Shown: positions 48,001-63,000 of the stretch, one piece after another | Layout: the number at the start of each line of letters is the position of its first letter | Position numbering within the stretch: position 1 is the stretch's first letter | The notes under the pieces: generated by a model | Seen by the model: the letters and a program-made list of their open reading frames with translations, nothing else | Database searches by the model: none | What the model was told of the DNA's origin: nothing | Position numbers and translations under genes: made by a program | Assembly: GCA_037951105.1 (NCBI GenBank) | Contig: JBAMJV010001316.1 | Span: 289,810 to 353,809 of the forward strand | Length of the DNA: 64,000 nucleotides | Direction: 5' to 3' | Origin: Echinarachnius parma | Taxonomy: Eukaryota; Echinodermata; Echinoidea; Clypeasteroida; Echinarachniidae

Positions 48001-51000
48001 CCTCTCCCATACCCGCCAGTTGAGCAGTACGTGAGAGAAGAATTCGGTGTCGCGCAGGATGGCGGTCGACTCCTCGTCGACCTTGTAATGGTGGAGGAGG
48101 GAGCACTGGAAGACGACGGACTCGCTGCAGCAGGCATCAAACAACACCTAACAAAGATAATGGATTAGTATATATCTCAAAGATTTGTTTTAAAATATAA
48201 ATAAATAAAAATAATCTTGAATAGATGTTATGCCTGTAGATAATTTTTGGTGAAGGCTATACAATGCAATTTTCATCTTCCCCAATTTTAGATAATTTAA
48301 TTTCATTCGAGAAAATTGTTTTAAAGAAGCAATCAAATGACTCACTTTTAGCATCTCCGGACCCACATGGCATCGGTCAGTGGCCAGGACTTTGGATACC
48401 ATGAGTGGCCCTGACATTGACCGGAACTCCTGGGCAGTCTCATAGCTGGTGTCCTGTAGTCTGAGGAGGAGCTGGAGGGCTTTGGCCTGTAGGTGACCAT
48501 TGGTGGTCATCTCAACGATCTAATTATAGATACACAAAAGTTGGCATATTAACTTACATCTTTTTAATTTTTAGAAATTAATCAATTAATTAAATTTCTT
48601 TGTTTATAATTACATTTGAGAAAGAAATCTATCATGGTACGCAACAGAAATAACAACATATTTGCTAATCAATTGTGTGCCATTATTACTTATTTTGTCC
48701 AAATCACTTATAATGAACTTTATGTAGAAGGTTAGATCAAAGACAAATATAATACTGTTACAAAGTTTAAAACTGCGTTAGACATTGAACTTTATTAACT
48801 TACAATTACTTTCATAAAATAAGCAATATGAAATTCAAGCGGAAAGATACACATAGAAAAACTGAAAAATCTAGGACAAAATTTAGCACAACATAAAAAT
48901 TAAGGGTGAAACATATTTTGTGGAAAAATCTTTCTTGAGGTCAAATTTCATGAAACAAGTAGGGAAAACAACCAAGGATAGACCTAATTAACAGAGTGAA
49001 AGGCAAACTGAGCGAAACAATTACCTTTCCAAAGAGGTAGACAAACACTCCGATGCCTCCCAGCTCATACACAGCCTTGTGTAGTCCCAGGTGCTGGTTT
49101 AGGATGGGGTCTGCAAGTGACCCAATCTGCACTGGGGTGGGGCAGTGAAGCAGGGCAGGGGGCACGGATTTTCCCGGGAGAACTTTACTGAGGGTTCCCG
49201 TCGATGATGTCGTCTGGTACAGACTGAAGGTCGTGGGTGATGAGGCTGAGTAGGTTGCTACTAAACTTTCCTGTTAGATAAAGATAGCGTAACATGATAG
49301 ACACATTTAATGAACACCAATCATACACAAAGACACCAGAAAAAACTCATCCTTTGAATCATAACTTGTACAGCTTAAGCAACAACATGAAAGATAATGG
49401 AGTAAAAAGAAAACAGATATTTATTGAACATCAAATTGTACACATGTCAAGAAACCAAACGAACCCTAAGTCACCCTTTCTCTAGAATGCAACTACAGAT
49501 TTAGCAAAATTCTGTCTCTAATGACAATTTTTCTTAAAAACCCATGCCTGTAGATCATTCATAAGACACGTTCTAAATTTTAATATTTGTAGCTGCTAGG
49601 AAGTTTAACAAATTAAATTACTCCCCATACAAGTGCCTTACCCTCATTAATTTCTCATCCACCTCCCTGTCCCCAATGAGGAGATCGTGCTTGACGCCGG
49701 CGATGAGGATGTCCTTGTTGATCAGTCGGCTGTAGAGGTGGCCATGTCTGCTGCCCTCACATGGGCTGAGGGTGTACAGGTCCGGCCCCATCGAGAACAA
49801 ATGGAAGACTCCTTCCTGACTTAGAGCACTTGCATCTGCGTGAAGAAAAAATAGGTTTAATGATACTGTTTGATATGATATTTCAAGGCAAAGAAACAGG
49901 CCTTTTTGGCTGCCTAGCACTGTGACCTGATGGAACACACTACCGTCACATAGGATATTCAGGGGGGTGTTGCATATAGAGTTGCAATTAATCGCAAAGT
50001 TGGGTTTAATCACTAGTCAGAAAATGTGCCTAAATCCGCAAATCTGATTGGCTCAAGTGCGCATAATTCCTGACTTGCGATTTAACACAACTTTGCGATT
50101 AAACGCAACTTTGCGATTAATCGCAACTCTTTATGCAACACCCCCTAGGTCAACTAAAATATTCCAGTCTAATGTAAAGGTTTTGATTATGATTAATCAA
50201 ATGGCATATTGATTAATTGTACAATAAATTAATTAATCGATTAATAGAACCTACAATAAATCGTAAATCTTATGTTACAGAGCCCCAATAGGTCAAGTCA
50301 GGTCACAATGCTGCCAAAGGCTGTAAAAGGCAGCCAAAATCTTCAGAGGTTAATTTATGTATGTAATAAAAGTTTTGAATAAGGCACACCAATATGGATC
50401 CACATTCATGCTACTATAAGACACCAACATAAATGTACCATATCATGGAATATTATGCAACATACCATTGAATATTTGCATATGTCCAAGATGCCATGCA
50501 CCGGTCAGTCTTGTGTCTTGTCCATTGGTGGTCAAGCAGTGACCGACCAGGCAATTGACTGGATGCACTTTGGCCGATAGTGAAGACTGGCCATAGTCCA
50601 CCATCAGATCTTTCCTGCGATGACCGTTGACAACCACTGTGATCTAGAAAATAAATGTTATTTCAGAAAAAATTGCTGTATTATAGGCAGGTTAATTAAA
50701 AATGAAATTCATTCAAACATGTAGAGTATTGCCTGAATGAACTGTGGTTGATAATAAAGATTGGGTGTAATGTATAAGATGATATATCCTTTGACAGATG
50801 ATGAAAAATACAATTTAAAGAAAAGTGAAATAGAGTCTAACCAACAACTAAATTTCATATGTAATCATGCCCTAAGTTTGTTATATTCATACAACACTGG
50901 ATGATTCTAAACTAAATCAGTACAGACTCAACGATCAGAATGGGAATTATGAATAAAACAAAACATAACATAAATCCTCTCAGAACAGAACACACAAAAA

Positions 51001-54000
51001 CGGAGGAGTTGAGAAACAAATTATGCATGGAGCAACTGAAAGAAATATGGTAGAGGTTGTCCACTGACTGACGATATGAAGATAATTGAGAAGGAATAAA
51101 GTGTCTCCAACACACGAAGCAGAAGTAAAAGATTTATGGCATACCCATGTGAATATCACATCAGGGCACTAAGGGCCATCTGAAGTTGAAGATGATGATA
51201 ACTTTTACTTACAATTCAGGCAACATGCTTACTCACAGACAAAAAAGTGATCTAAGTTACTTTTAAAGTGAATATTAAAATCACAATGTTCAGGTTACAT
51301 GCAAATTGTCACAAACTGGTGATTAGAAAACTCACCATTCCAAGCATCTGAGCATCGTCTTTCTTCTCCTGATAGGTGACCGCTAGATGTTCCCACTTGC
51401 CGGTGGTCAGCATGTTCATACAAACGGTCTCAGCTACGATACTGGACTTGCTGGAGTTGGTATACTGACCAATCCTAAAAGAACACAACAAAAAGATAGA
51501 TATACTACAATTAAAATGGAATATTATAAAGTCTTTCCTCATAAGTGACTGCTAGATGTTCCCACTTGCCAGTGGTTAGCATGTTCATACAAACGGTCTC
51601 AGCTACGATACTGGACTTGCTGGGGCTGGTATACTGACCAATCCTAAAAGAAAACAACCAAAAGATAGATAAATATATAAAAAGTCTATTCTCATAAGTG
51701 ACTGCTAGGCGTCCCCATTTGCCAGTGGACAGCAAAGTGATATTGATGAAAGGGATTATGGTGGTGGTGATGATGATGATAGATTAGTAATGATGATGAA
51801 AATGATAAGATCAACCATGATGAAATCAAATATGACAATTATATTTGTGTTGGTAAAATATAGTGGTAGGGGGGGGGGGGGGCAGGGTGGTTGATATGTT
51901 TGTTGGGAGGTGAGGGATAACTTACCTAAACACAAGTTTGGCAGTTTTGGAGTCCAGCCATATCTCAAAGGTCATTTCTGGACTGCCCAGGGTCAGCAGA
52001 TGCAGGTCAGGCTGACGACCTTTCACCCCTGGCCTAGTTGGAGCTGATGCGGATTGTTGGTTCCTTGGCAAGACTACTGCAAGACAGCAAAGAAACAGAG
52101 TAAACTAATTTATGAAGGATAATAAATGACGCAATTATTATTGAATGTTTGAAAATTAATACAAAAGGATTGGTAATAATTTTGACATAATGGGGTAACA
52201 TCTTAGATTGATTAACATGGTGCCTATTGATTCCTTGGACTTGCTACAACAGAACACAAACTCACTGCTACTTCAAAAGATATGAATATTTGTATTATGT
52301 GACAGTAATATAAACACATATGTGATTCTTATTTATAGTTGTACTAACACAAATAACTTAAAATTAAATCATTTTTGCACTGCTAGCAAAAAATATTGTC
52401 CATTTATATGCCGACAATTTTCACATCTTCTGTTTGTTATTGTAACATTACTTACGGCTTGAGATAGAAGAGACACTCGACGAATGAGCCAAAAATCTTG
52501 TTCTCGACTTGTTTCTCTTCAAGGTCTTTTCCCCTCTTGGCACTTCTCCTTTCCTCCTCTCCTCGGTCCTCAGCCAGAGTGCCACACCGAACCCCCTACT
52601 GAGTGGAGCGTGCCAGGACATGTTGCCCTTCAAATGCAGCTGAGAGGCAGACGCTGTCCAGGGATTGGTCTCTGGAGCTCCAGACTGTTCCATTCTTGAT
52701 GCTGCAGGAGTGTTCTGGTAGGTGGAGGGATCAGGGATGCTGGGGTAACTGACGTACTTGGTCGGCTGGAAGGTGGTGCTGTTGATGATGATGAGAAGCA
52801 TGGAAAGGAGCCCACCCTGAAAACAAGACAAAAACAAACAAACATTAATTTTCTCCTCTATAGCAAATAAAAACATGTACATCTATTTTTTTTTACAAGC
52901 AATTAAAGGGTTGATATCATGAAAGCCAAAATGATGTATATAAATATATCACATTTCCAAATCCTTGAGGAATTGAAATATGATTAATTTTTGCTTCCAG
53001 TATTAATTGCTGATATTTTAATATAGTACAGTTGTTCAAAATACATGAAAATTCACATAATACAAAATACAAACACATTGTATTCAGTGTCTAGTTCTTA
53101 TGAATACACAATGTAAACTTTCTTATGTTCTAAAATGGGTAATATATAAACAAGTTATACAATTTACCACATACAGATCAATATTGCTAATTCAACTCAC
53201 CAGGGGAGGAGTAGGTGACTGGAAGAGGGTTAGGAATCCTCTGAGCTGTGATGACGTGATGCTGTTCTCTACCAGCTCACAGAACAACTCCAAAAGCAGA
53301 TTTCTCTCGACTGTAAAGATAATATATAAAATCAATACTAAGTATAAACAAGTGTGAAAAAAGCATGACATATCTTTGGTTTTGGAATAATAAAAGAAAG
53401 ATATCAAACACAACTTTCAGTACATAATCCTCTGAGCTGTGATGATGAAAGCAGCTTTCTCTCAACTGAAAAACAATCAATCGGTAGCAAGAGAAAATTG
53501 ATTTGTACAGCACCTAATGTGATTGATCATCACAACCCACAAAGCTCCAAGAGTTGATCCCTCTCAACTGCAAAGACAATATGAAAGATTTATGAAAACG
53601 AACTAACAGTGCGGAAAAGCATGACATATCTTTGAAGTAATATGATAAAAATAACAAATTCTAGTACATCATCATCTGAGCTGTGATGTGATGATGTTCT
53701 TTACCAGCTCACAGAATAGCTTCAGCAGCAAGTTTCTCTCGACTGAAAAGACAATGTGAAAGATACACGTATACAAGAACATCTAGGATAACATACAAGT
53801 ATAGGGCAGTTTCAATCAAATGTGGACAAAATATAAAATTTACAAACAACTAAAACATTTTTTTATAAAAATCAATTTACCAGCAGTCTCGGTCCCACTG
53901 TCTTGGAGTGCCTTTCAGTATTATTGTTGGCACACCGCACTGGTTGAAACATGCCTTGCAAGCATGGCTTCCTTTCACCAAACATGCAAACAAACAAACT

Positions 54001-57000
54001 ACTAACGAACAAATACTATCAACTTACCAGCAGTCTCAGTCCCACTGTCTTGTAGAGTCTGTCTGTACCCTTCCAGTATTATTGTCGGCACACCGCACTG
54101 GTTGAGACATGCCTTGCACGCATCGCTACCCTTAGCCATGGAGATGAGTTGATTGAGCAGGAAGTACAACACATTCTTTCTCGAGGATCCTTTGCTGGAT
54201 GAGAGAACTTCTAGCATCATTTGGCACACCTACAAATAAATCCATGTAAAACAAATACAGGAAAACATTATATATACTGAACAAATTATACAAGAAAACG
54301 ACTTTGCAAGATTCAGAATCAGAACACTTTTATAATTCAATCACAGATTGCATTTTTATAGACAATCCTTTGCTGGATGAATAACAATCGAGCACTATTT
54401 GGCACTTACAGTCAATAAATTAAAAGCATGGGAAATCAGATGATTTATGTACATATTTCATCAATAGTGGGATGATCATGAAGAGGAAGAAGAATGTCTA
54501 GAAAATAATTGACAGGTGAAGAATTCTTGTATCATTCCGATCTATAGTTCTGGGAACATGTAGAACAATGAGAAAATTCCTTTGATAGACTATTAGCTAT
54601 CTACATGTATGTATACAACAGTGGATATTTATATACCTCAAGTATATCCTGGTCTTGATCTGAATTGGTTCATGAAAAACGAAATTACAAACAACTTACC
54701 TGCGGGTACACTAGAGTTTGCTGGGACTGTGCAAATATCATATCCTCTCTGTCAGGCTTGTTACCTGCAACAGAAGAACAATTCACACAAATGTGATTTT
54801 CATGAAATATATGGTACTCCATGCTTGCATTGATATTGATCTAGTTGATATAATTACCAGCGAAGGGATGAAGCATTAACAAACGACACTCACTAATCCT
54901 TTTCATAAATAGCTCTACAGGTGTAAAATATGTCAATAGCATTTAAATATTAACTAAATGCTACTAAAAAATTAAAGAAATTCAATAAAAAATATTGACC
55001 TCCAAAGAAGTAAATGAAGTGTGAATTAGGGACAGATCATATGATCCACATGATGGGAGATATGATGCTGAGATAAGAGGGAAACTCACTTGCTGTTGTA
55101 TCATCGTTATTATCCCTCTCGCTATCCGCTTCATAGCCCCCGTCCGTGTTCCCAAAATCACTCTGTTCGCTACTCTGTTCATCCGAGGCCTCTTGAAGCT
55201 CCTCTAAATTCCAGTTGACGTCATCAACACCATCTTCTCTGGACTGCAAGATGAATAAACAAAGCAAAAACAATCAACAATAGTCAAGGACAAATCAGCC
55301 ATCTTATCCCTGACATCTCATCACTGGGCTACGAGATGAATAAATAAAGTTAAAACAATAAACAAAGTTAAGGACAAATTAACTATTTGATCACTGACAG
55401 AGTCTTTCCCTTTCAACTCCCTGTCTGTATTCCCAAAACAATTTTGTTCACTACTTTTATCATCTGATGCTTCCTGTAGTCATCAATATCATCTCTTTGT
55501 TACAAGATGAATGAACAAAGCAAAACAATAAACAAAGTTAAAGAAAAGACAACTATTTGATCACTTACATAGTCTGTCCCTGTCTCCAAATTGTCTTTGT
55601 TCATTTTTATAAAACCTCTTTTAATTCACACTCCTTTAATAAAAACTACAATAAGAAAACAAAAACAAAAGTAAACTTACATTGTTTCTTGACAGCCTGC
55701 ACAGTTCATAATGTGAGCAGTCCAGGGGTTCTAGCATTGCCAATTTGAGGAGGGTGTCTGCTATCCCCCTCCCTAGTCCCGACCCCAGTAGATCCGCCTC
55801 TGTCAGGTGGCGCTTCACGTTACCCAGTACTCGCTGGAGGCTCTCACCCTGGTATGGAAAAGACAAACGGTTTAATATGGGAAATAAGTATCCAAAGATC
55901 TGAACACATCATGTAAAATGTATAAAAAAATACCCACCCCCAACAAAAATACAAATATTACTAGTTATAATGTAATAAGATAAGGGGAGCAAATGGTAAA
56001 TGTTAATCAGAAACATAATATTTACAAAGAAATATTTATATCTTATCTATTCATCCTATATTATATATGTTGTATCTTGCATAGCCCAATTATCCCAGTA
56101 ACCTGTTCCCTACTAGATTTTGCAATTCCCATTCCCCACAGATATGCAAACAAGTGACTTATCAATTTTAAATGAAGAGGATGTTTTTTTTGGCAACTTT
56201 CTTTATCATGTTATTATCACTAAGGAAACAAAATCCACATATTTTACCATCAAATTAAAGTGGTACTCATTTGATCAAGTAATTTTTAATTTTAGTGCCT
56301 TGGCTGGTTTCCAGGAACAGTGGCTTCAAAATATTACTAGAACATGACACTATAATATTTCAGTAGGAAATCACTAAATGGAAGACAGGGTGGTAAAATT
56401 GTATATCGTGCTGTATAAGCATGGCAGAGGAAGAAAAAGACTCCAAAGTAAATATATCTGTTTGTTTTGTCAACTTGGGAAGTGCTGATGCATTGGTAGA
56501 CTCTGGTAGACTTTGGACAAAACACATGTATACAAATCTTGAACAAACACTTGAACAATACTTGACACACTACCTTGATAAAGTTTCCTGAGAACCCGGA
56601 CAGGGGCAAACACTTAATGGAGATGAGTAAAACGGAAGCTAGCAGAGCAGAAATTGTGCCCGATTATACATTGCAAGCACACTCAACTTTAGTATCAACA
56701 GTACATTAATTCAGAAACATTTTAATTTATATTATTTATTTATCTATTTCCCGCCTACATGTATGCATAACTCTGGCCCATTTTTTAACAAATTATTTTA
56801 ATAAACATTCTATAATAAAAAAAGTAAAATATTTTGGTGCACATGCTCATGAATATTGGTGGTAACCATATGTGCACACAAAATTATCATGTAATTCACA
56901 TACCAGATTTAATTCATGGTTTCAATGTATGAATTCTTAAAGATGTATAGGAGCCTGAAGTAAAACAAAACAAAACCTTTTATGAAATTATATAACACAA

Positions 57001-60000
57001 AATCAATCAGTTAAGGTACATATTCATTTATATCAAATAAATGTAGTCAGATTACCCAGATTATTAATCTCTATATTAATCAAAGAGTTAAAAATAAGGG
57101 TTCATAGGGTTACCTATAGGATAACCTACCTCGAATCTTCCTGCAACTGCTTCCTTGCACAGCTTGAGTTGTATCCTCATCAGAGAGCCAACGATGCTGA
57201 GAGTGATGTGAAACCTGTCCCTCTTACTTAGCTCCTCGTCGGTGTAGATCCTACTGGTTTCCATCTGGGAGTCCAGACCAATCTCAAGAACCTCACACTC
57301 CTTGGTGATCTGTGCCAACGCTACCAGGGATTCATTGAGGATCTTGTGGATCTGACTGGCAACGCAGCTCTGGATAAAGTGCTCCAGGAAACCTGGGCTG
57401 TAGATGACCAGGTTGGCACAAGTCCTCCAGACATCGCTTGCCATCGCCAGGCGAACGTCCGCTAGGACACTGATGCAGTCCTTCGGCATGAGTAACCTTG
57501 TAGGAGTGACTGCATCTGTTTGAGAGGAGTCCGTGCTGTGGGATTCAGACACAAATGTATGTAGTGCAGGCACACCTTCCTGAAGCGTTCCCAGGATGGA
57601 CTCGCCACTGTGGAGACTTTCATAAGGTTCGTCCACAATGTCATACGAAGATAGCAGTCTGTCAAATGAGTGATCATGTGGCCTTCCATGAGAGTGCTGT
57701 GTAGAGCCACCATCAGAGCTTCCACTAACAGACAGAAGGTCATCCGGTATAACCTCTTGGACGATTCCTGTGAAGGCATCCAGGACACTTGTTACTGTGC
57801 TACCATGATCTCGCTTGTACTGTCTGAGTTGTGATGTGGAGGAGCTGAGGTTGGTTTGCGATGAAGCTGCACTGAGCCCACTGTCCTCTGTGTTGCTCCT
57901 TTCTCTGTCCCGCTTCTGCAGACACACCTCATCTCCTGAGAGGATGATGACCTCAAATACCTGTAGAATGTGAGGTCTGGTTGTCTGCAGTTGGAGCAGG
58001 TGCAGCAGCTGGTTGAGGCCCCCCTGGCTGAGGAACAGATCCTGTGCAAACGTGGAGGTGAGCAAGATGGGAAGGGCACTGAAGCAGTACTCTAGGACAG
58101 CGGGTGAGGTGATGATGTAAGGTAACCTGTTGGCAGATGACATCAGAACATCCTCCTCATGGCTGATTGGCCGGGACGCTTCAAAACAGGGTAGGTAAAC
58201 ATGAAGGTACAGCTCCTGCTTGATGAAACCATTACCATGCTTCACTAGGTGCAACAGATGCTTGGCTACCTGGACACTCAGGATCTCATTGACTCTGCTG
58301 GTTAGGAGGTTTGCGTACAGACCAAGGACTTGCCAGCGTGATTTTGTTATGTCACCATCCTGAAGACTACCATCGCTTCCTATTGCACTATCACTAGTCC
58401 TACTGTCTGCCAAAGTAAGGTCTTGATTACTGGCAAGTTTTTGCTTGCTTTCAAGTTGGGCGCATTCTGAGCAGAGCTCCAGTGACAATGCTTCTGCCTT
58501 TTCTCCACCGTGTAGCTGTTCCAGAATTAACTTTGCGACAACACTCAGGAGATAGTTTGACAATGCTGGCAACCTCTCTTCAATCCCATTCAGCAGTCTT
58601 CCAATGATGAAGTGTGGCGGCATACAGCAGCATATTCCACCTTGTTCAAGCAGTCCAAGCAACCTGACCAGGGTTACTCTACATTGCACACGAGAAACTA
58701 GATCTAAAATCACATCCACAACAGTTGCGATGCAGCATTTGCTTCTGTTGGCTCGGAGCGGACTCCTGTCCAGTGGGATGGTGCTGCCTGTATGTCCAGA
58801 GTCTAACTCTCCATGTTTGTCTTCCTCATAGGCAGTATGCGTCATCCCAAACATACCATGATGGTGATGCATGTAGTGACTGTAGTCACAGCTACTGTGA
58901 GTTCTCTTGAGACACTGGAATTTATGCAAGTATTCCAGCTTTGCTTTCTTCGTGGCAGTGGTTAGCTTGCAGACACCCGAGATCAGGGCGATGATGCTCT
59001 CCTTGATGCTCTTAATCTTCTCTCCATCATCTTCACCACCTGACAGTTGCTGGTCCATCGCTCCTATCACCAATGAAAATAGCTGGAAGCCCTCACTATC
59101 CACGAACTCATTCAGCATCGCTAATCCTTGAGTCAGGACTGTTTGATTGTCATGGCAACTGTACATGACGTACGACAACAGAAGCAGAATTCCTTGCAAG
59201 ATCTCACCAATGTACACCAGGTTGGCATTGTTGATGTCACTGGCATTTGCAGATCTTGAACGCTGACTGTGACCCCTCTGCTCCTCAGTCAAGCCTTCAA
59301 AGACAGAATCAGATGTATCCTGTTCATGACCCTCATCGATATCATGGTCAAAGGCCTTGTCTTCTTTCGTGTGGGTTCTTTCATTTGAAGAAGTTAGTAG
59401 AATTTTCTCAACGGAACTCTTGGCTTCGTCCAAGAGTGAAATTAACAACCCACTTGATGATAGTTCCCCTATCTTATGATGCTGAGTCAGACTGTACAGG
59501 CACATCTTGAGGACAATCCTGAGGATGATTCTCTTCAGTGCACCTAGGAGCTCTGGACCCCAGGTGTAGTCCATACTGGAAGCCTGTCCAGCACACTTCT
59601 TGTCAATCTGAACAAGGAGACTGGTCAGTTGGGGGGACAGGAAGAGGCTGAGAGTGTTCCTGTGGGCAGCATTCATCGCTTCACTGGAGCATAGCTTCTC
59701 CAGCAAGGATAAGAGTGTAACGCACAAGTCAAACGGAGTGTTTCTGGATAGATCGATCCCTGACATCCCATCGTCGATGCTCATCCTGTGCCGGATAATC
59801 AGGTTTCCCCCGTTCCACTGGTACTTTGGTATTGAGTTCCTGAATGCCATCAGATAGTTGGCCGTCAGCTGGTGCTTCCTAACATTGCTCGACATGTTTC
59901 TGTTCTTGTACCTCCTTGGCGTCTCTTTCTCAGAATCTGTGCTCTCCTGCTCATTGTTTCTTGCCATCTTGGTCCTCTTTCGCTGGCTACCAGCTGATGT

Positions 60001-63000
60001 CCGTGGTTGGCTTCCCAATGCGACTTCTTTTCCCTGTAAGGAGGTGGTGTCCCGGAGAAAGGCGGTCTTCCGGCGGTACATGTCGTACGTCAGTTGGGAC
60101 GCCATGGTGGAAGCAGGATCTGCAGAACTACACCGCTTTCCTGTCAGCTTGGAAGGGAAGCACTCTTCCATGGATGGCACAAATCCAGCCACATCTGGAA
60201 CAGCAATAACAAAGGAAAATATGTAAAGATACGGTCATGAATCAGTTATTGGAATTTAATTCACTATTATTTATATTATGACATAAACTTTAAATATGTA
60301 TTCAATATCTAAAGGCAATTTCTCAACAAGAAAAATGAATATCAAATATCTTAACATTCACAAAAATGTACTGTCATATAACAACATTGATTTGAATTTT
60401 AAAATTATTGAAAGCAATTATACCGAGTACCACAATGACTTTTTTGCCAGCAGTCCAGTCTGACTAGTATTTACTTCTCAATTGTTATCCATTCAAATTC
60501 TGATTCCCTTTATTGATAACAAACTGTGGTTATATGGATAATGCTTTTGACATGAACTACAAAATATTCTCATTCTGACATTGTTAGGTTAAAATTAGCC
60601 TTATCAGACTGCAAAGTATGACTCCCATAACGGTTTGCAGGCCCTGAGCCCACAAGTAAGTATTAGTGTTGAGTATTTTCATTTGTTCAAAAGGTTCTCT
60701 TTTGATACATGTTCAACGTTCAACAAACTTTTTGGAATGACCTGAATAATAAAGCTAATACAAATATTTTGTTATCATTTTTACTGCACTCTTAATCTAT
60801 AAATTATATTCTGAGGCAACTTGTTATCACCCTGGTTTCAGCTAAGCTGTCCTCATATTAGGAATGTTCAGATACCTTCTGGGTCCCCATTATACACCTG
60901 GGTAGGGGAATACGCAGTGCATTTGTCTAAATGCAATCACAAACCTGGTAGGCTTTGATTAAGAGTCTGAACCTTTGGCAGTGGCATAGTGTGGTCAGAC
61001 AGATTGGGGGGGGGGGGGGGGGGGGCATGTAAATTATGGGGGGGCACATTCTATGTACTTCTATATTTTTAATAAAAGGTTTCCAAAATGTTTGTTTGTG
61101 TATTGTTTTTGTGACATTTTTGTGCTCCCTCCCCCCCCCCCCCCCCCCCCCCCCCCCTCAGCTATTTTACTGATCTTTAATCTTTAGACAGAGTTCTGTG
61201 CTCCCACTTGTTGGTAACAGTCTAAAGTCCAAAATATAACTTTATGTTTGTGTTTTTGTAGGGTTGTTCTGAAAGCAAATATTCACTGTCCAGGCTCTTG
61301 CAAACATAGGGGGAGAACTAAAAACACAATAATTCTGCTGTTCACCCTGCATGTGTACAATGATCTTCAAATAGGTATTCATATAGTGCAGCCAGGTTGA
61401 CAGCATACTTAAGATAGCAAACATTGTTCAAAAGAACTTAAAGGGATCTAGTAACTTTGTTGACATGTGCAAAAAGTGATGAATGGTTGATGCAATGTAT
61501 ATTGTTGTTATCTTATATGTCCACAGGGTATTGTGTGAAAAATTCAAGTCAAATGGACATTGTATGGCCAAGTAATGAGTGAAAATGCAAAGTGATATTC
61601 AGTAACTCACTGCACTCACTTTGTACACGGAAGAAAAATTCGCCCGGAGTTTTTCTTATCTGAATACTTCAATCATACATATCTTTGTAACAAAAGGGAA
61701 ATTTGAAAACCGAAAACTGGTCCCATGATTTTATTGTTAATACGAATACAACAAGGTATAAGGAAGCACTAGAACTACAATTTTATTTTGAGGATTTGGA
61801 CAATGTTACTAAGTCCCTTTAAATGTAATGTATGTCTAAAAATAAATATGATGCAAAATACTGCAATGCAAACTGCTTACAGTATATACTAAGAATATAA
61901 CTTGATATTTTAATAAAATAAGAGTCAATATGGGGGCTATGTTTTTAAAATTTTATCTAGGGCATAATCTTCTTTGGAGGCAAAGAAATAAATAATACAA
62001 AATATGTTCATAAAACGCAGCCAGGTGTCAGAGGATAAACTGAATGTCAAATATAACCTAAATTAATGTTCATCTGACATTTTAGTACAAACAGAAGGTA
62101 ATTCACACAGTAATTTGTTTCCATGGGTCTGAGGTCATAAGCTCTTAGTAAAAATCATCCCATCTCCTACAAAATTAGGCTGGTTTTTTGTTACTTTTGC
62201 CCCCTAAATAGTGGTTGTGTGGTGAAAATGTGTGTTTTCAAAACTCTTGGGGTTGGCCAGGGGTGAATGGAGAAGGGGGGGGGGGGGGGGGGGGGGGGGA
62301 GGGGGCTGCAACCCATTTCCTCTTCCTCCAGCTCATACCTCATGAACACCTATAGCAACATACATGTGATTATCGAAATATTGCACCATAACACATGTAT
62401 GAATAATAAGTTTTGAAACTGTTCTAGTACATATTGCTTTCTATTTCAGTCATTACGTTTATGAAACAATCAACTGACAAACAAAAACTTCGCTGTTTGA
62501 AAAGGACATGATTTTGCCCCCAAAATGGCATGATTTTGCCAGAAAAAGACATGATTTTGCCCTCAAATAACATGGCTTTGTTTTAAAATTGCATATATTA
62601 AAAAACTAGATGGATCTTCGATTGCGCGCAATCGAAAATTATGCCTCCGCTATCACGCGATTTTAATATCAAGCCCAAATTAACATGCACTGATTTAATT
62701 TGTAAAAAAAATTTCATATATTTTGAGTCCTGTGACCTTGACCATATGACCCCAATCTTTGATGGCTCCCTAAAAAACATTCAGGTACCAACTTTGATTG
62801 AAATCTGACATTTAGTTCTTGAGATTTTGGCATTACAAGCTTTTTTGCATGTATAATGAGTCCCGTGACCTTGACCTCAACCTCATGACCCCAACATTTT
62901 AAGGCTACGTTGACTCTTTATGATACATTCAGGTACCTAGTTTGATTGAAATCTGACATTCAGGTTCTTGAAATTTTGCAATTACAAGCCATTTTCGCAT

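Noticed and set aside
57088..60192. Reading LYST exon 2 as a single gene starting at 60192
   Set aside because: The codon there is GTG, an acceptor AG lies just before, and both ends continue in phase into other exons.
57462..60226. Several plus-strand frames over LYST exon 2
   Set aside because: Antisense shadows; the minus strand is continuous with LYST homology and correct splice sites.
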